Part shown: piece after piece, positions 8,801-18,219 of the stretch | How the letters are laid out: each line of letters opens with the position of its first letter | Position numbering within the stretch: the first letter of the stretch is position 1 | Source of the DNA: an uncultured Clostridia bacterium | GTDB taxonomy: Bacteria; Bacillota; Clostridia; Christensenellales; Borkfalkiaceae | Assembly: GCA_947589085.1 (NCBI GenBank) | Contig: CANPZD010000002.1 | Location: 176,917-240,916, forward strand | Reading direction: 5' to 3' | Length of the DNA stretch: 64,000 nt | The notes under the pieces: generated by a model | What the model saw: the letters and a program-made list of their open reading frames with translations, nothing else | What the model was told of the DNA's origin: nothing | Database searches by the model: none | Translations under genes and position numbers: made by a program

Positions 8801-9145
8801 TTAGAATGAGACGACCGTAACTCCCGGATTGGTATTTCTCGTGAGCGGTTTCAGCTCGCGGTATTTATCTGTGAGGTAGGTCAGTTCGCTGTTACAAGGA
8901 TTAAAGTTCTCTCCGAAGATGACGCTTTTTATCGTCTGCTTTTGCAGTTGTGCGCTCAACCATTTTCTGGCGGCTTGGATGATTGCGCCATACGCTTTTC
9001 CATGTTTGCCGTATCCATGGATGATAAACAGGCATATTGCACGCCCATCTTTCTTTCGCGTGGATACGCTCCACTTCAAGTGTTCCATGGCTTCCGCCAC
9101 AGACGGAAGTCCTTCTTCGAGATCGACAGTCATAACTTGATTCAT
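8801..9145 (-). CDS. Smr-domain-like protein
   Basis: 114 aa; VDLEEGLPSVAEAMEHL...FIIHGYGKHGKAYGAI resembles the Smr/MutS2 C-terminal domain. Confidence 0.6.
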   Translation of the reverse strand: MNQVMTVDLEEGLPSVAEAMEHLKWSVSTRKKDGRAICLFIIHGYGKHGKAYGAIIQAARKWLSAQLQKQTIKSVIFGENFNPCNSELTYLTDKYRELKPLTRNTNPGVTVVSF

Positions 9146-9277
9146 AACAGCCTCCTTATGTGCGTAGATCGGAAAAATGTTTCTTGTGAAAACAACTACC
9201 GTTTATCTATGACAATAGATAACATAGTTTCGGATCGTGATGCGCATTCCCGAAGCAAAGTTGGCTGAATATGAAAG

Positions 9278-9751
9278 CTAACCGCGCCATGAGACCCAGC
9301 CTACCGCCGCTTGCACTTTGGGTGCGCCGATAGAAGTTGAGGTCGAAACGCACTCTCTGGTTACCGAAAGGAATCCGTTTCCTCTGCTGTCAAGTGTACA
9401 CTTTTTTCCATAGAAAACCAAGCAAAGTTCATTTGTGTACATTGTGCCATTTGTATATGCGGTAAACGCCTCAAACGTATAGGAAGGATCAAGAGAACGT
9501 ACTGTTACGAAATAAGTCACATCGACAAAATACTTTTCCATTCCCCGAGTAGGCTCTGTTTGATACGTATATGTGACAAAGAGAAAATCATCGTAATTAT
9601 TTCCATCAAGTTGGCGGCCATAGTATTTTTGTTGATTTTGCGAACCACTGTCTCCATTGTTCCAGTTTTCGCTGTTCGATCCGGATGAACAGCCAGCGGC
9701 GCAAAAACAAAGTGCCGCGCACAGCGCAAGCGCACAAAATGTTTTTTTCAT
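9278..9751 (-). CDS. small uncharacterised lipoprotein
   Basis: 157 aa; MKKTFCALALCAALCFCAAGC lipobox signal peptide. Confidence 0.65.
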   Translation of the reverse strand: MKKTFCALALCAALCFCAAGCSSGSNSENWNNGDSGSQNQQKYYGRQLDGNNYDDFLFVTYTYQTEPTRGMEKYFVDVTYFVTVRSLDPSYTFEAFTAYTNGTMYTNELCLVFYGKKCTLDSRGNGFLSVTRECVSTSTSIGAPKVQAAVGWVSWRG

Positions 9752-9772
9752 AAGTTTCTCCTTTTTTCTTTC

Positions 9773-9801
9773 ATTATATCACCGAAAAAACGAGAAGTCA
9801 A
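9773..9801 (-). promoter_or_regulatory. sigma-A-type promoter of the lipoprotein gene
   Basis: Minus strand TTGACT (9801-9796), 17-nt spacer, TATAAT (9778-9773). Confidence 0.75.
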
Positions 9802-9802
9802 C

Positions 9803-9842
9803 AAAATCACCACTATAACACAGATATTATAATGGTGATTTT
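9803..9842. promoter_or_regulatory. large inverted repeat, candidate XRE operator
   Basis: AAAATCACCACTATAA-N8-TTATAATGGTGATTTT, 15 of 16 arm positions complementary. Confidence 0.65.
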
Positions 9843-9857
9843 CGATAAACTAAAAGT

Positions 9858-10106
9858 ATGGTATTAAATGAGTTTATCGCAGAAAAACTTGAAAAGGTGA
9901 GAAAAGAGAAAAAGCTCGGGGTCTACACGCTCTGCAACAAGGCGGCGATCTCCTACGAGACGTATCGTAGCATTCGCAGGAACAAGAATAAGGATATCTA
10001 TCTTCGTACCCTTCTCATTCTTCTTCGGACGTTGGACGTGACGCCACAGGAGTTCTTTTCCGACCCGATGTTTACAAGCGACGAGCTTGACATTGATTTC
10101 AAATAA
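9858..10106 (+). CDS. XRE-family HTH transcriptional regulator
   Basis: 82 aa; VRKEKKLGVYTLCNKAAISYETYRSIRRNKNKDIYLRTLLILLRTLDVTPQEFF fits an XRE/Cro HTH. Confidence 0.8.
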   Translation: MVLNEFIAEKLEKVRKEKKLGVYTLCNKAAISYETYRSIRRNKNKDIYLRTLLILLRTLDVTPQEFFSDPMFTSDELDIDFK

Positions 10107-10209
10107 ACGCCCGTACGGGAAATTGATCCGCGGTCGCGTCGCGGAAGAAAAAGTTGCATGATCCGAACAGCGTAATGCGGACATAAATGCAAGAAAATTT
10201 ACGCCGTCC

Positions 10210-10238
10210 TTGACTTTCGGGGGCGGTGTTGTTATAAT
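10210..10238 (+). promoter_or_regulatory. sigma-A-type promoter of ade operon
   Basis: TTGACT (10210-10215), 17-nt spacer, TATAAT (10233-10238). Confidence 0.75.
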
Positions 10239-10284
10239 AATTTTGTTATTCTATGGATAACAAAACCATGGAGGAAATAGCTCT

Positions 10285-12000
10285 ATGAAACATCTCATTG
10301 ATTGCGCGATGAAGCGGGAAAAATGCGATCTGGTCGTCAAAAATGCACAAATTTTCAATGTGTTTACGGGGGAGATCGAGCGCGGAGAGGTCGCGGTCGC
10401 CGAAGGGCGGATCGTCGGGATCGGCGCGGGATATTCCGGGATAAGAGAGTATGACGCCGCGGGAAGGATCGTTCTTCCGGGATTTCTCGACGCGCACATT
10501 CATATCGAAAGCTCCATGCTCTCGCCCGAAGCTTGGGCGTCTTTGGCCGTGCCGCGCGGCACGACGGGCATTGTGGCGGATCCGCACGAGATCGTAAACG
10601 TTTGCGGCGTTGCGGGTGCGGAATACGTCAAAGAGGCGTTTGCGCGGCTGGGCGACGGGGCACCGGACGTCTATCTGCAGCTTCCCTCCTGCGTGCCCGC
10701 GACGCCTTTCGAGACGAGCGGCGCAACGCTCAGCGGAAAAGAGACGGAACGCGAAATCAGCCGCGAGCTTTTTTTCGGTCTGGGCGAAATGATGAATTTC
10801 CCCGCCGTCCTCGGCGCGGACGAAGATGTTTTACGCAAGATCGAGAGCGCGCACAGAGAGAAGAAACCCGTAGACGGCCATGCGCCCGGACTTGCGGGCG
10901 ATGCGCTCAATGCCTACCGCTGTGCGGGCGTTCTCACCGACCACGAGTCGCTCACGCCTGCAGAGTGCCGCGAAAAAGTTGCGCGGGGCATGTACATTCA
11001 GATCCGCTGCGGTTCTTCGGTCAACAACATTGCCGACGCGAAGGACGCCGTCGACGCCTATAATTTCCGCCGCTATCTTCTCTGTTCCGACGATAAGAAC
11101 GCAAAAGATCTCTCCATCCGCGGGCATATCGACGACGCGCTTCGCCGCCTTGTCAGCGCGGGCCTTCCCGCAAAGTACGCGATCGCAATGGCGACGTTGA
11201 ACGTGGCCGAATGCTATCATATTCCGGAGATCGGCGCCGTCGCTCCGCGCTATGTTGCGGACATGGTACTCGTCGACGACCTCGTCGGGTTCCGCGTGAC
11301 GGCCGTTTTCAAGCGCGGCAAGCTTGTTGCGGAGAACGGAAAAGCTCTGTTCGATACGTCCGCACGCTATCTTCCGTCCGCGGTCAAAAGCACCGTGCAT
11401 ATCAAGCCGGTCACGGAGGAGACGTTTCGGATCGTTGTCAAGGGCGGCAAGCTGCGCGCCATGGAAGTTCTGCCGTACGGCCTGTATACTTTGGAAACGT
11501 TGGTGGAAGTTCCCGCGGGCACGCTGAACGTAAAGGGAACGGATCTTTGCAAACTCGCCGTGATCGAACGGCATCACGCGACCGGGAACGTCGGATTGGG
11601 ACTTGTGAAGGGATACGGCTTTCATGGGGGCGCCATCGGGATCTCCGTCGCGCACGACAGTCACAATCTTGTGATTTTAGGCGACGACGACAGGGCAATG
11701 GCGCGCGCTGCGGCGTTGCTCGAGGGCGCCGGAGGCGGCATGGCGCTCGTCAGCGAAAATTCGGAGAAGATCTTTCCGCTGGATATCGCCGGGCTTATGA
11801 GCAGTGCTCCGGCGGAAGAGGTGATCGCAAATACGGGCGAGATCGCGGACGCGGCGCGCGGCATGGGCGTAAAGGAATGTTACGAACCCTTTATGACGCT
11901 CGTGTTTTTATCGCTTGCCGTGATTCCCAAATTAAAGCTCACGGATCGGGGCCTCTTCGATCTCGAAAAGTACGGGTTTGTCCCCTTGGAGGAATCATGA
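10285..12000 (+). CDS. ade: adenine deaminase
   Basis: 571 aa; GFLDAHIHIESSM, TTGIVADPHEI and C-terminal AdeC domain. Confidence 0.93.
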   Translation: MKHLIDCAMKREKCDLVVKNAQIFNVFTGEIERGEVAVAEGRIVGIGAGYSGIREYDAAGRIVLPGFLDAHIHIESSMLSPEAWASLAVPRGTTGIVADPHEIVNVCGVAGAEYVKEAFARLGDGAPDVYLQLPSCVPATPFETSGATLSGKETEREISRELFFGLGEMMNFPAVLGADEDVLRKIESAHREKKPVDGHAPGLAGDALNAYRCAGVLTDHESLTPAECREKVARGMYIQIRCGSSVNNIADAKDAVDAYNFRRYLLCSDDKNAKDLSIRGHIDDALRRLVSAGLPAKYAIAMATLNVAECYHIPEIGAVAPRYVADMVLVDDLVGFRVTAVFKRGKLVAENGKALFDTSARYLPSAVKSTVHIKPVTEETFRIVVKGGKLRAMEVLPYGLYTLETLVEVPAGTLNVKGTDLCKLAVIERHHATGNVGLGLVKGYGFHGGAIGISVAHDSHNLVILGDDDRAMARAAALLEGAGGGMALVSENSEKIFPLDIAGLMSSAPAEEVIANTGEIADAARGMGVKECYEPFMTLVFLSLAVIPKLKLTDRGLFDLEKYGFVPLEES

Positions 12001-12572
12001 AGCTCGTTGCTGCGACAGGAAATTCGCATAAACTGCGGGAGATCCGTGAAATTCTGAACGGCTTCGAGATCCTTTCCGAGGCGGACGCCGGATTTTTCGG
12101 CGAAGTCGAAGAAACGGGAGAAACGTTTCTCGAAAACGCGCTGCTCAAAGCGCGCGCGGTGTGCGGCGCGACGGGACTTCCCGCGCTTGCGGACGACAGC
12201 GGACTCTGCGTCGACGCGCTGGGCGGGGCGCCGGGCGTTTACAGCGCACGCTATGCGGAAAAATTCGCGCCTTCGGATTGGGATGCGGGCAACAACGCCT
12301 TTCTTTTGAAAAATTTACAGGGCGTTTCGGATCGCCGCGCGTATTTTTGCTGCGCGGTCGCGCTTGTCTTTCCGGACGGAAGGCAGCTCACCGCCGAAGG
12401 GCGCGCCTATGGCACGATCCTTTCGAAGAGCCGCGGGATCGGCGGATTCGGCTACGATCCGCTCTTTTACAGCGACGAATTGGGGCAGTCGTTTGCCGAG
12501 GCCGGGGAGGCGGCGAAGAATTCCGTTTCGCACAGGGGGCGGGCGCTGCGCGCGCTTGCAGAACAACTTTGA
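11997..12572 (+). CDS. rdgB: XTP/dITP diphosphatase (RdgB/HAM1)
   Basis: ATG overlaps the ade stop (ATGA); VAATGNSHKLREI, LADDSGL, GFGYDPLF, SHRGRAL. Confidence 0.93.
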   Translation: MKLVAATGNSHKLREIREILNGFEILSEADAGFFGEVEETGETFLENALLKARAVCGATGLPALADDSGLCVDALGGAPGVYSARYAEKFAPSDWDAGNNAFLLKNLQGVSDRRAYFCCAVALVFPDGRQLTAEGRAYGTILSKSRGIGGFGYDPLFYSDELGQSFAEAGEAAKNSVSHRGRALRALAEQL

Positions 12573-13045
12573 AAACGTTCGTCGTCATCTCGGATTCTCA
12601 CGGCCGCCTCGGGGCGATCGGAAAGCTGGAACCTCTTTTTGCCGAAAACGACGGCATAGTGCACCTCGGGGACGGCTCTGCGGATATGCGCCGCACGGTT
12701 TCGGCGTTCCCGGAAAAGACTTACGTCATGCGCGGAAATTGCGACGCGTTTTACGGTTCAGACGAGGAGGTCATCGAAGCGGAGGGCGTGCGGATCTTCT
12801 GCTGCCACGGGCATCGTTACGGCGTGAAGTCAAACCTCGGTCGGCTTGCCGCCCGCGCGAAAGAACTCGGATGCGATCTTGCGCTCTACGGCCATACCCA
12901 TAAGGCCGGGATCAGAGAGGCGGACGGCGTGCTCTGCATCAATCCCGGCGCGCTGGGCGCATATGCGGACGCCAGCTATTGCTATCTTGTGCTGAACAAG
13001 GGGAAAGCGACGCCCGTGATCGTGCCCTTGGAGAGACTTTCATAA
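12569..13045 (+). CDS. YfcE/MJ0936-type metallophosphoesterase
   Basis: TTG start overlaps the rdgB stop (TTGA); ISDSHGRL, HLGDG, RGNCD, GHTHKAG. Confidence 0.9.
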   Translation: MKTFVVISDSHGRLGAIGKLEPLFAENDGIVHLGDGSADMRRTVSAFPEKTYVMRGNCDAFYGSDEEVIEAEGVRIFCCHGHRYGVKSNLGRLAARAKELGCDLALYGHTHKAGIREADGVLCINPGALGAYADASYCYLVLNKGKATPVIVPLERLS

Positions 13046-13056
13046 AAAATAACAGA

Positions 13057-13086
13057 AAAAAACAGGCTCGATCGAGCCTGTTTTTT
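13057..13086. terminator. bidirectional terminator between convergent genes
   Basis: Perfect palindrome AAAAAACAGGCTCGATCGAGCCTGTTTTTT. Confidence 0.9.
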
Positions 13087-13108
13087 GATGTGTTGCTTTC
13101 GGGATCCG

Positions 13109-14431
13109 TCACATTGTTTTTCCGATTTTGGCTGCACGGCGGTTTCTCACGGCGCTGCGGATGATCTCGAAGATATTGATCCCGATCCCCGCGATAATGT
13201 ATACGTAATAGGTGAAGAAGCGCCAGATGAGGATGATCCACGCGCTGACCGCGCCCGCCGCGCCGCCGGCAACGTTGTTGAGGACGGAGGCAAATACAAG
13301 CCCGGATGTAAGTTCGATGCCGCCCGAGTTGCCCGGAGTGGGGAGCAGCGAGGCGGAATAATACGCGAGAAGTCCTCCGCAGAACATCTGCGCCCACAGA
13401 TCCCACGTGGGCGACGTATTTGCAAGCGCCGTCGCCGTGAAGAAGGGGAGAGAGAAGTTGATGACCGCCGTCACGAGCGCGATGCCGAGTAGGGGAATGA
13501 CGATCCACCACCGTTTGAGGATCTCTTTGAGCGAACGGCGGTATTCGCCCATCTCTTTCACGTACTTCTTCGTGACCGTGTATTTCCGTTTTACGATGCG
13601 GATCTTTGCGAGAAAAGCGACGATGCGGATCATGAGCTTTTTCCCCGCTCTCGGGAAGAGGGAGCCGAAGATCATGATCGCGGGAATGATCATGTTGACG
13701 AACATGGAGACCCATGCAAGCACATAGATCGCCGTAAAGCCGTTCTTATGGGAGACCTCGGGCGGCAAAATGACGAATACGAGTGCGAAAAATACAATCG
13801 AAAGAATTCCCTTTGCAAAGGTCGAAAAGGTGTACTTTACGAGGGGAACGGCCGTCGCAATGCCCTTGGGAATATCTTTTTTGTGCAGATAGTAGATCTG
13901 AAAAGGCTGGCCGCCCGTGCCGAGAGGGGTCACAGCGTCGTAATATTTGCCGAGCAGGGCGACTTTGATGGAATTGCGGGGACGGAATTTTCCCGTCGAA
14001 GTTTTCAGTATATACGAATATTGAAAACTTTCCGTGAGGATATAGAGCAGGAAAACGCAGAGAAGCGCAAAGAAATAGCCGAGGTTCGCGCCCTTCACCA
14101 TATCGAGAAATCCGCGCGTTCCCTCGTCCGTCAGAGAGTTCGTAATGGGGAAGAGGACATAGACGGACGCGCCGATGAGCACGAGGAGAAGTGCGGTTTT
14201 TATCCACCAATTGCGCTTTTTGCGCCGTTCCTCCTGCCGCTTGCGCACCGCCTCTTCCTGTTGAAGGGCTTCGAAATTTTCCTTTTCGGAAACATTTTCC
14301 TGAGGTCCGTTTTCGGGCATGGTATTCCCTTCGTCCGTCTTGAGAACGTCCTTGTCGGACACGGCAGGCGCCTTTTCTTCCTCGGCGGAGGGAACCTGCG
14401 TATGCAATTTACCGTTTTTATGCTTCTTCAT
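13109..14431 (-). CDS. YbhN / lysylphosphatidylglycerol synthase TM-region (flippase-like) membrane protein
   Basis: 440 aa, multi-TM; YYDAVTPLGTGGQPFQIYYLHKKDIPKGIA and LLPTPGNSGGIE motifs. Confidence 0.85.
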   Translation of the reverse strand: MKKHKNGKLHTQVPSAEEEKAPAVSDKDVLKTDEGNTMPENGPQENVSEKENFEALQQEEAVRKRQEERRKKRNWWIKTALLLVLIGASVYVLFPITNSLTDEGTRGFLDMVKGANLGYFFALLCVFLLYILTESFQYSYILKTSTGKFRPRNSIKVALLGKYYDAVTPLGTGGQPFQIYYLHKKDIPKGIATAVPLVKYTFSTFAKGILSIVFFALVFVILPPEVSHKNGFTAIYVLAWVSMFVNMIIPAIMIFGSLFPRAGKKLMIRIVAFLAKIRIVKRKYTVTKKYVKEMGEYRRSLKEILKRWWIVIPLLGIALVTAVINFSLPFFTATALANTSPTWDLWAQMFCGGLLAYYSASLLPTPGNSGGIELTSGLVFASVLNNVAGGAAGAVSAWIILIWRFFTYYVYIIAGIGINIFEIIRSAVRNRRAAKIGKTM

Positions 14432-14533
14432 AAAGACCGTTCCAAACGTTATCTTATCACATTTTCAAAGAAATAGCAACCGGAAACGATGTTTTTTATA
14501 AAAATTGCGATTTTCCCGCGATCGGCGGACGCA

Positions 14534-14567
14534 CGAAAAAAGCGCCGTCCGCATCGGACGGCGCTTT
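14534..14567 (-). terminator. terminator of the hydrogenase operon
   Basis: Minus strand AAAGCGCCGTCCG-ATG-CGGACGGCGCTTTTTTC. Confidence 0.9.
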
Positions 14568-14579
14568 GTGACCGAGGAA

Positions 14580-16295
14580 TCAAACTCTCGGATCGGGTTT
14601 GTAAGAAGTGTGCAGCACTTCATGCGCCTTGTGGCTGTTGGGCGCGCCGAAGTATTCCTTGTACAGGCAATCGATGACCGGCGTTTCGGAAGAGAGGCGC
14701 AGCTTATTCTGCTTGTCGCTCGCATAGAGCGCCTTGGCGCGTTCGTCGCGAAGTTCCACATTGTTGCGGACGCTGTCGGGCAGGGTCGGCTGTCCGCCGC
14801 CGTTCACACAGCCGCCGGGGCACGCCATGATCTCCACGAAGTCGTACTTCTTTTCGCCCGATTGCAAAGACTGAATCACGGTTTCCGCATTTTCGAGGCC
14901 GCTGGCCACGGCGACGCGGATTGTCTTTCCGGCGACTTTATACGTCGCTTCCTTGATGGGATTCGTGCCGCGCACTTCGGGGAAATCGACGACTTCGAAC
15001 TTCCCGTCCAGCGTCTTTGCGGCAACGCGGAGCGCCGCTTCCATCACGCCGCCCGTTGCGCCGAAGATCGTGCCGCCGCCCGAACAGGTGGCAAAGGGAT
15101 CGTCGAACGCTTCGTCGGGAAGCTCGGTGAATTTGATCCCGGCGGTCTTGATCATGCGGGCAAGCTCGCGGGTCGTGAGGGCGACGTCCACTTCGCCGTT
15201 CATTTCGGGGCGCTTGCACTCGAATTTCTTGGCGGAGCAGGGGATCACGGAGACCACGAAGAGATCTTTCGGGTCGATGTTGTTTTTCTCGCAGTAATAC
15301 GTTTTGAGCAGACCACCGAACATCTCCTGCGGAGATTTGCAGGTGGAGAGATTAGGGATCATCTCGGGGTGCGTCTGTTCGACGAATCTCACCCAACCGG
15401 GGCAGCAGGACGTGAACATGGGCAGTACGCCGCCCGTCTGAATGCGATTGAGAAGTTCGGTCGCCTCTTCCATAATGGTGAGATCCGCCGTGATGTCCAT
15501 GTTGAATACGCTGCACTTGCCGAGGCGGCGGATGGCCGCGACCATTTTGCCCTCGACGTTCGTGCCGACGGGAAGTCCGAATGCCTCGCCGAGCGTTGCA
15601 CGCACGGAGGGTGCGGTAAAGAATACCACATGCTTTGCGGGATCTTCGAGCGCGGCCTGCACTTCGGGAATGTTCGATTTCACCGTGAGCGCGCCGACGG
15701 GGCAGGCGACCACGCACTGACCGCATCCCACGCAGGAGGAATCCTTGAGCTGAACGCCGCCCGCGCTTCCGACATGCGCATGGAACCCGCGCCCGATGGG
15801 GCCGATCGCGCCGACGTGCTGCTTTTTGCAAGCCGCCACGCAGCGCATGCAGTTGATGCACTTGTCGTTGTCGCGCACGACGCAGGGATTGCTGTCGTCC
15901 AACGGTGTATTCTGCAATTCTCCCTCGAAGCGATCCTCGTCTGCGCCGTATTCGACGGAAAGGCGCTGCAATTCGCAGTTGTTGTTCCGTTCGCAGGAGA
16001 GACATTTCTTCTTATGTTTGGAGAGAAGAAGTTCGAGCGTGACCTTTCTGCTCTTTCTGCACTTGGGCGTATTCGTCTGCACTTCCATGCCCTCGGAAAC
16101 GGGGTATACGCAGGCGGCGACGAGGCCGCGCGCGCCCGTCGCTTCGACGAGGCACATACGGCAGGAACCGACGCATGCCACATTTTTCAGATAGCAAAGG
16201 GTGGGGATCTCGACGTGGGCGAGACGCGCCGCGTCGAGGATGCTCGAACCTTCGGGTACGCTTACGGGAATATTATTGATTTTCAGATTTACCAT
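14580..16295 (-). CDS. hydA: NADH-linked [FeFe] hydrogenase catalytic subunit
   Basis: N-term 2Fe-2S (CVGSCRMC), His-ligated cluster (HKKKCLSCERNNNC), two 4Fe-4S, H-cluster motifs TSCCPGW, IPCSAKKFE, MACPGGCVNGGGQP; start at 16295 with GAGGTG SD. Confidence 0.95.
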   Translation of the reverse strand: MVNLKINNIPVSVPEGSSILDAARLAHVEIPTLCYLKNVACVGSCRMCLVEATGARGLVAACVYPVSEGMEVQTNTPKCRKSRKVTLELLLSKHKKKCLSCERNNNCELQRLSVEYGADEDRFEGELQNTPLDDSNPCVVRDNDKCINCMRCVAACKKQHVGAIGPIGRGFHAHVGSAGGVQLKDSSCVGCGQCVVACPVGALTVKSNIPEVQAALEDPAKHVVFFTAPSVRATLGEAFGLPVGTNVEGKMVAAIRRLGKCSVFNMDITADLTIMEEATELLNRIQTGGVLPMFTSCCPGWVRFVEQTHPEMIPNLSTCKSPQEMFGGLLKTYYCEKNNIDPKDLFVVSVIPCSAKKFECKRPEMNGEVDVALTTRELARMIKTAGIKFTELPDEAFDDPFATCSGGGTIFGATGGVMEAALRVAAKTLDGKFEVVDFPEVRGTNPIKEATYKVAGKTIRVAVASGLENAETVIQSLQSGEKKYDFVEIMACPGGCVNGGGQPTLPDSVRNNVELRDERAKALYASDKQNKLRLSSETPVIDCLYKEYFGAPNSHKAHEVLHTSYKPDPRV

Positions 16296-16305
16296 AGTAG
16301 TCACC

Positions 16306-18219
16306 TCACTTTCTCTCGACTGCTTTGAATTTGCAGTTTCCGAGGCAAACGCCGCACTTGATGCACTTTGCGGGGTCGATCGCAAACGAAGCAAGTTTGT
16401 GTCCGGGCGCCGTGTAGTCTGTCCGCGAGATCGCGCCGACGGGGCAGTTCCGCGAGCAAAGGCCGCAGCCGATGCACTTCTCTTTGTCGATGGAGTAGCT
16501 CAAAAGCGCCTTGCATACGCCTGCCGCGCAATGGTGATTCTTGATGTGATCCTCGTACTCGCTGCGGAATTTGTTGATCGTGGAGAGTACGGGGTTGGGA
16601 GCGGACTGTCCGAGCGCGCAGAGCGAGGACGCTTTCATGTGTTCCGCAAGATCCTGGATCTTGACCAGATCGTCCTCCGTGCCCTTGCCCTCGGTGATCT
16701 TCGTGAGAAGATCCAAAAGCCGCTTGGTCCCGATCCGGCAGGGGGTGCATTTTCCGCAGCTCTCGTCCGCGGTGAATTCGAGGTAGAACTTGGAGATATC
16801 CACCATGCAGGTGTCCTCGTCGAGGACGATAAGTCCGCCCGAACCCATCATCGATCCGATGGCGATGAGGTTATCGAAGTCGATGGGGGTATCGATGAGG
16901 TCGGCGGGAATACAGCCGCCGGAAGGGCCGCCCGTCTGCGCGGCTTTGAATTTTTTGCCGTTCGGAATGCCGCCGCCGATCTCTTCGACGATCTCGCGGA
17001 GCGTGGTCCCCATGGGAACTTCCACGAGGCCGACGTTGGTGATCTTCCCGCCGAGCGCAAACACCTTGGTGCCCTTGCTCTTCTCGGTTCCGATCGAGGA
17101 ATACCACTTGGCGCCCCGTACGATAATGGGATTGATATTCGCCCACGTTTCGACGTTGTTGAGGATCGTGGGTTTGCCGAACAGACCCTTTACGGCGGGG
17201 AAAGGCGGACGGGGTCTGGGTTCGCCGCGGTGGCCTTCGATGGACGTCATGAGCGCGGTCTCTTCGCCGCAGACGAACGCGCCCGCGCCGAGGCGGAGAT
17301 CGATATCGAAGTCGAACCCGAGGCCGAGAATGTTTTTGCCGAGCAAGCCGTATGCCCGCGCCTGTCCGATCGCGATCTTCAGGCGTTCGACGGCGACGGG
17401 GTATTCCGCACGCACGTAGATATAGCCCTGATGCGCGCCGATCGCATAGCCGGCGATCGTCATGGCTTCGAGCACGCAGTGGGGATCGCCTTCGAGAACG
17501 GAACGATCCATGAACGCGCCGGGGTCGCCTTCGTCGGCGTTGCAGCACACGTATTTGATATCGCCCTGCGAAGCCTTGGCGAACATCCATTTTCTGCCGG
17601 TGGGGAAGCCCGCGCCGCCGCGTCCGCGCAGACCGGAGTCGAGAACTTCCTGAATGACTTCGTCGGGCGTCATGGAGGAGAGCACCTTTTCGAGCGCCAT
17701 ATAATCGCCCGCGGCGATCGCTTCGTCGATGTCCTCCGCCGCGATCACGCCGCAGTTTCTGAGCGCGATGCGCATTTGTTTTTTATAGAAAGGGGTCTCC
17801 GCGAAGGGGATCACGCTGCCGTCTGCAAGGACCGTCCCTTTATAGAGCAGGTCTTTCACGACCGAGCCGCCCTTTACGAGGTGCTTTTCGGCGACCGTCT
17901 TTGCATGTTCGGGGGTCATCTGCGCATAGAAGGCGCCCTCGGGATACACGATCATGATGGGGCCGAGCGCGCAGAGACCGAAACAGCCGGTCTTTACGAG
18001 CAGGACGTCGTCGATGCCGAGTTCTTTCATCGAAGCCTCGAGCTGCGCGATGACCTGCATCGAGTGGGAAGAGGTACAGCCCGTGCCGCCGCATACGAGG
18101 ACCTGATGACGGTAACCGGTATGTACGGCGAGCTTTTCCGCCTGTTCTTTTACGAGGCGGCGAACGTCGATAAGCTCTTTTTTGCTCTGACGGATCGCGT
18201 CGAGTTCCTGAATCGTCAT
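16306..18219 (-). CDS. hydB: NuoF-like NADH-binding subunit of the hydrogenase complex (HydB)
   Basis: 637 aa; NuoF GLRGRGGAGFPTGRKW, ESCGKCTPCRIG, C-term 2x4Fe-4S ferredoxin domain. Confidence 0.93.
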   Translation of the reverse strand: MTIQELDAIRQSKKELIDVRRLVKEQAEKLAVHTGYRHQVLVCGGTGCTSSHSMQVIAQLEASMKELGIDDVLLVKTGCFGLCALGPIMIVYPEGAFYAQMTPEHAKTVAEKHLVKGGSVVKDLLYKGTVLADGSVIPFAETPFYKKQMRIALRNCGVIAAEDIDEAIAAGDYMALEKVLSSMTPDEVIQEVLDSGLRGRGGAGFPTGRKWMFAKASQGDIKYVCCNADEGDPGAFMDRSVLEGDPHCVLEAMTIAGYAIGAHQGYIYVRAEYPVAVERLKIAIGQARAYGLLGKNILGLGFDFDIDLRLGAGAFVCGEETALMTSIEGHRGEPRPRPPFPAVKGLFGKPTILNNVETWANINPIIVRGAKWYSSIGTEKSKGTKVFALGGKITNVGLVEVPMGTTLREIVEEIGGGIPNGKKFKAAQTGGPSGGCIPADLIDTPIDFDNLIAIGSMMGSGGLIVLDEDTCMVDISKFYLEFTADESCGKCTPCRIGTKRLLDLLTKITEGKGTEDDLVKIQDLAEHMKASSLCALGQSAPNPVLSTINKFRSEYEDHIKNHHCAAGVCKALLSYSIDKEKCIGCGLCSRNCPVGAISRTDYTAPGHKLASFAIDPAKCIKCGVCLGNCKFKAVERK

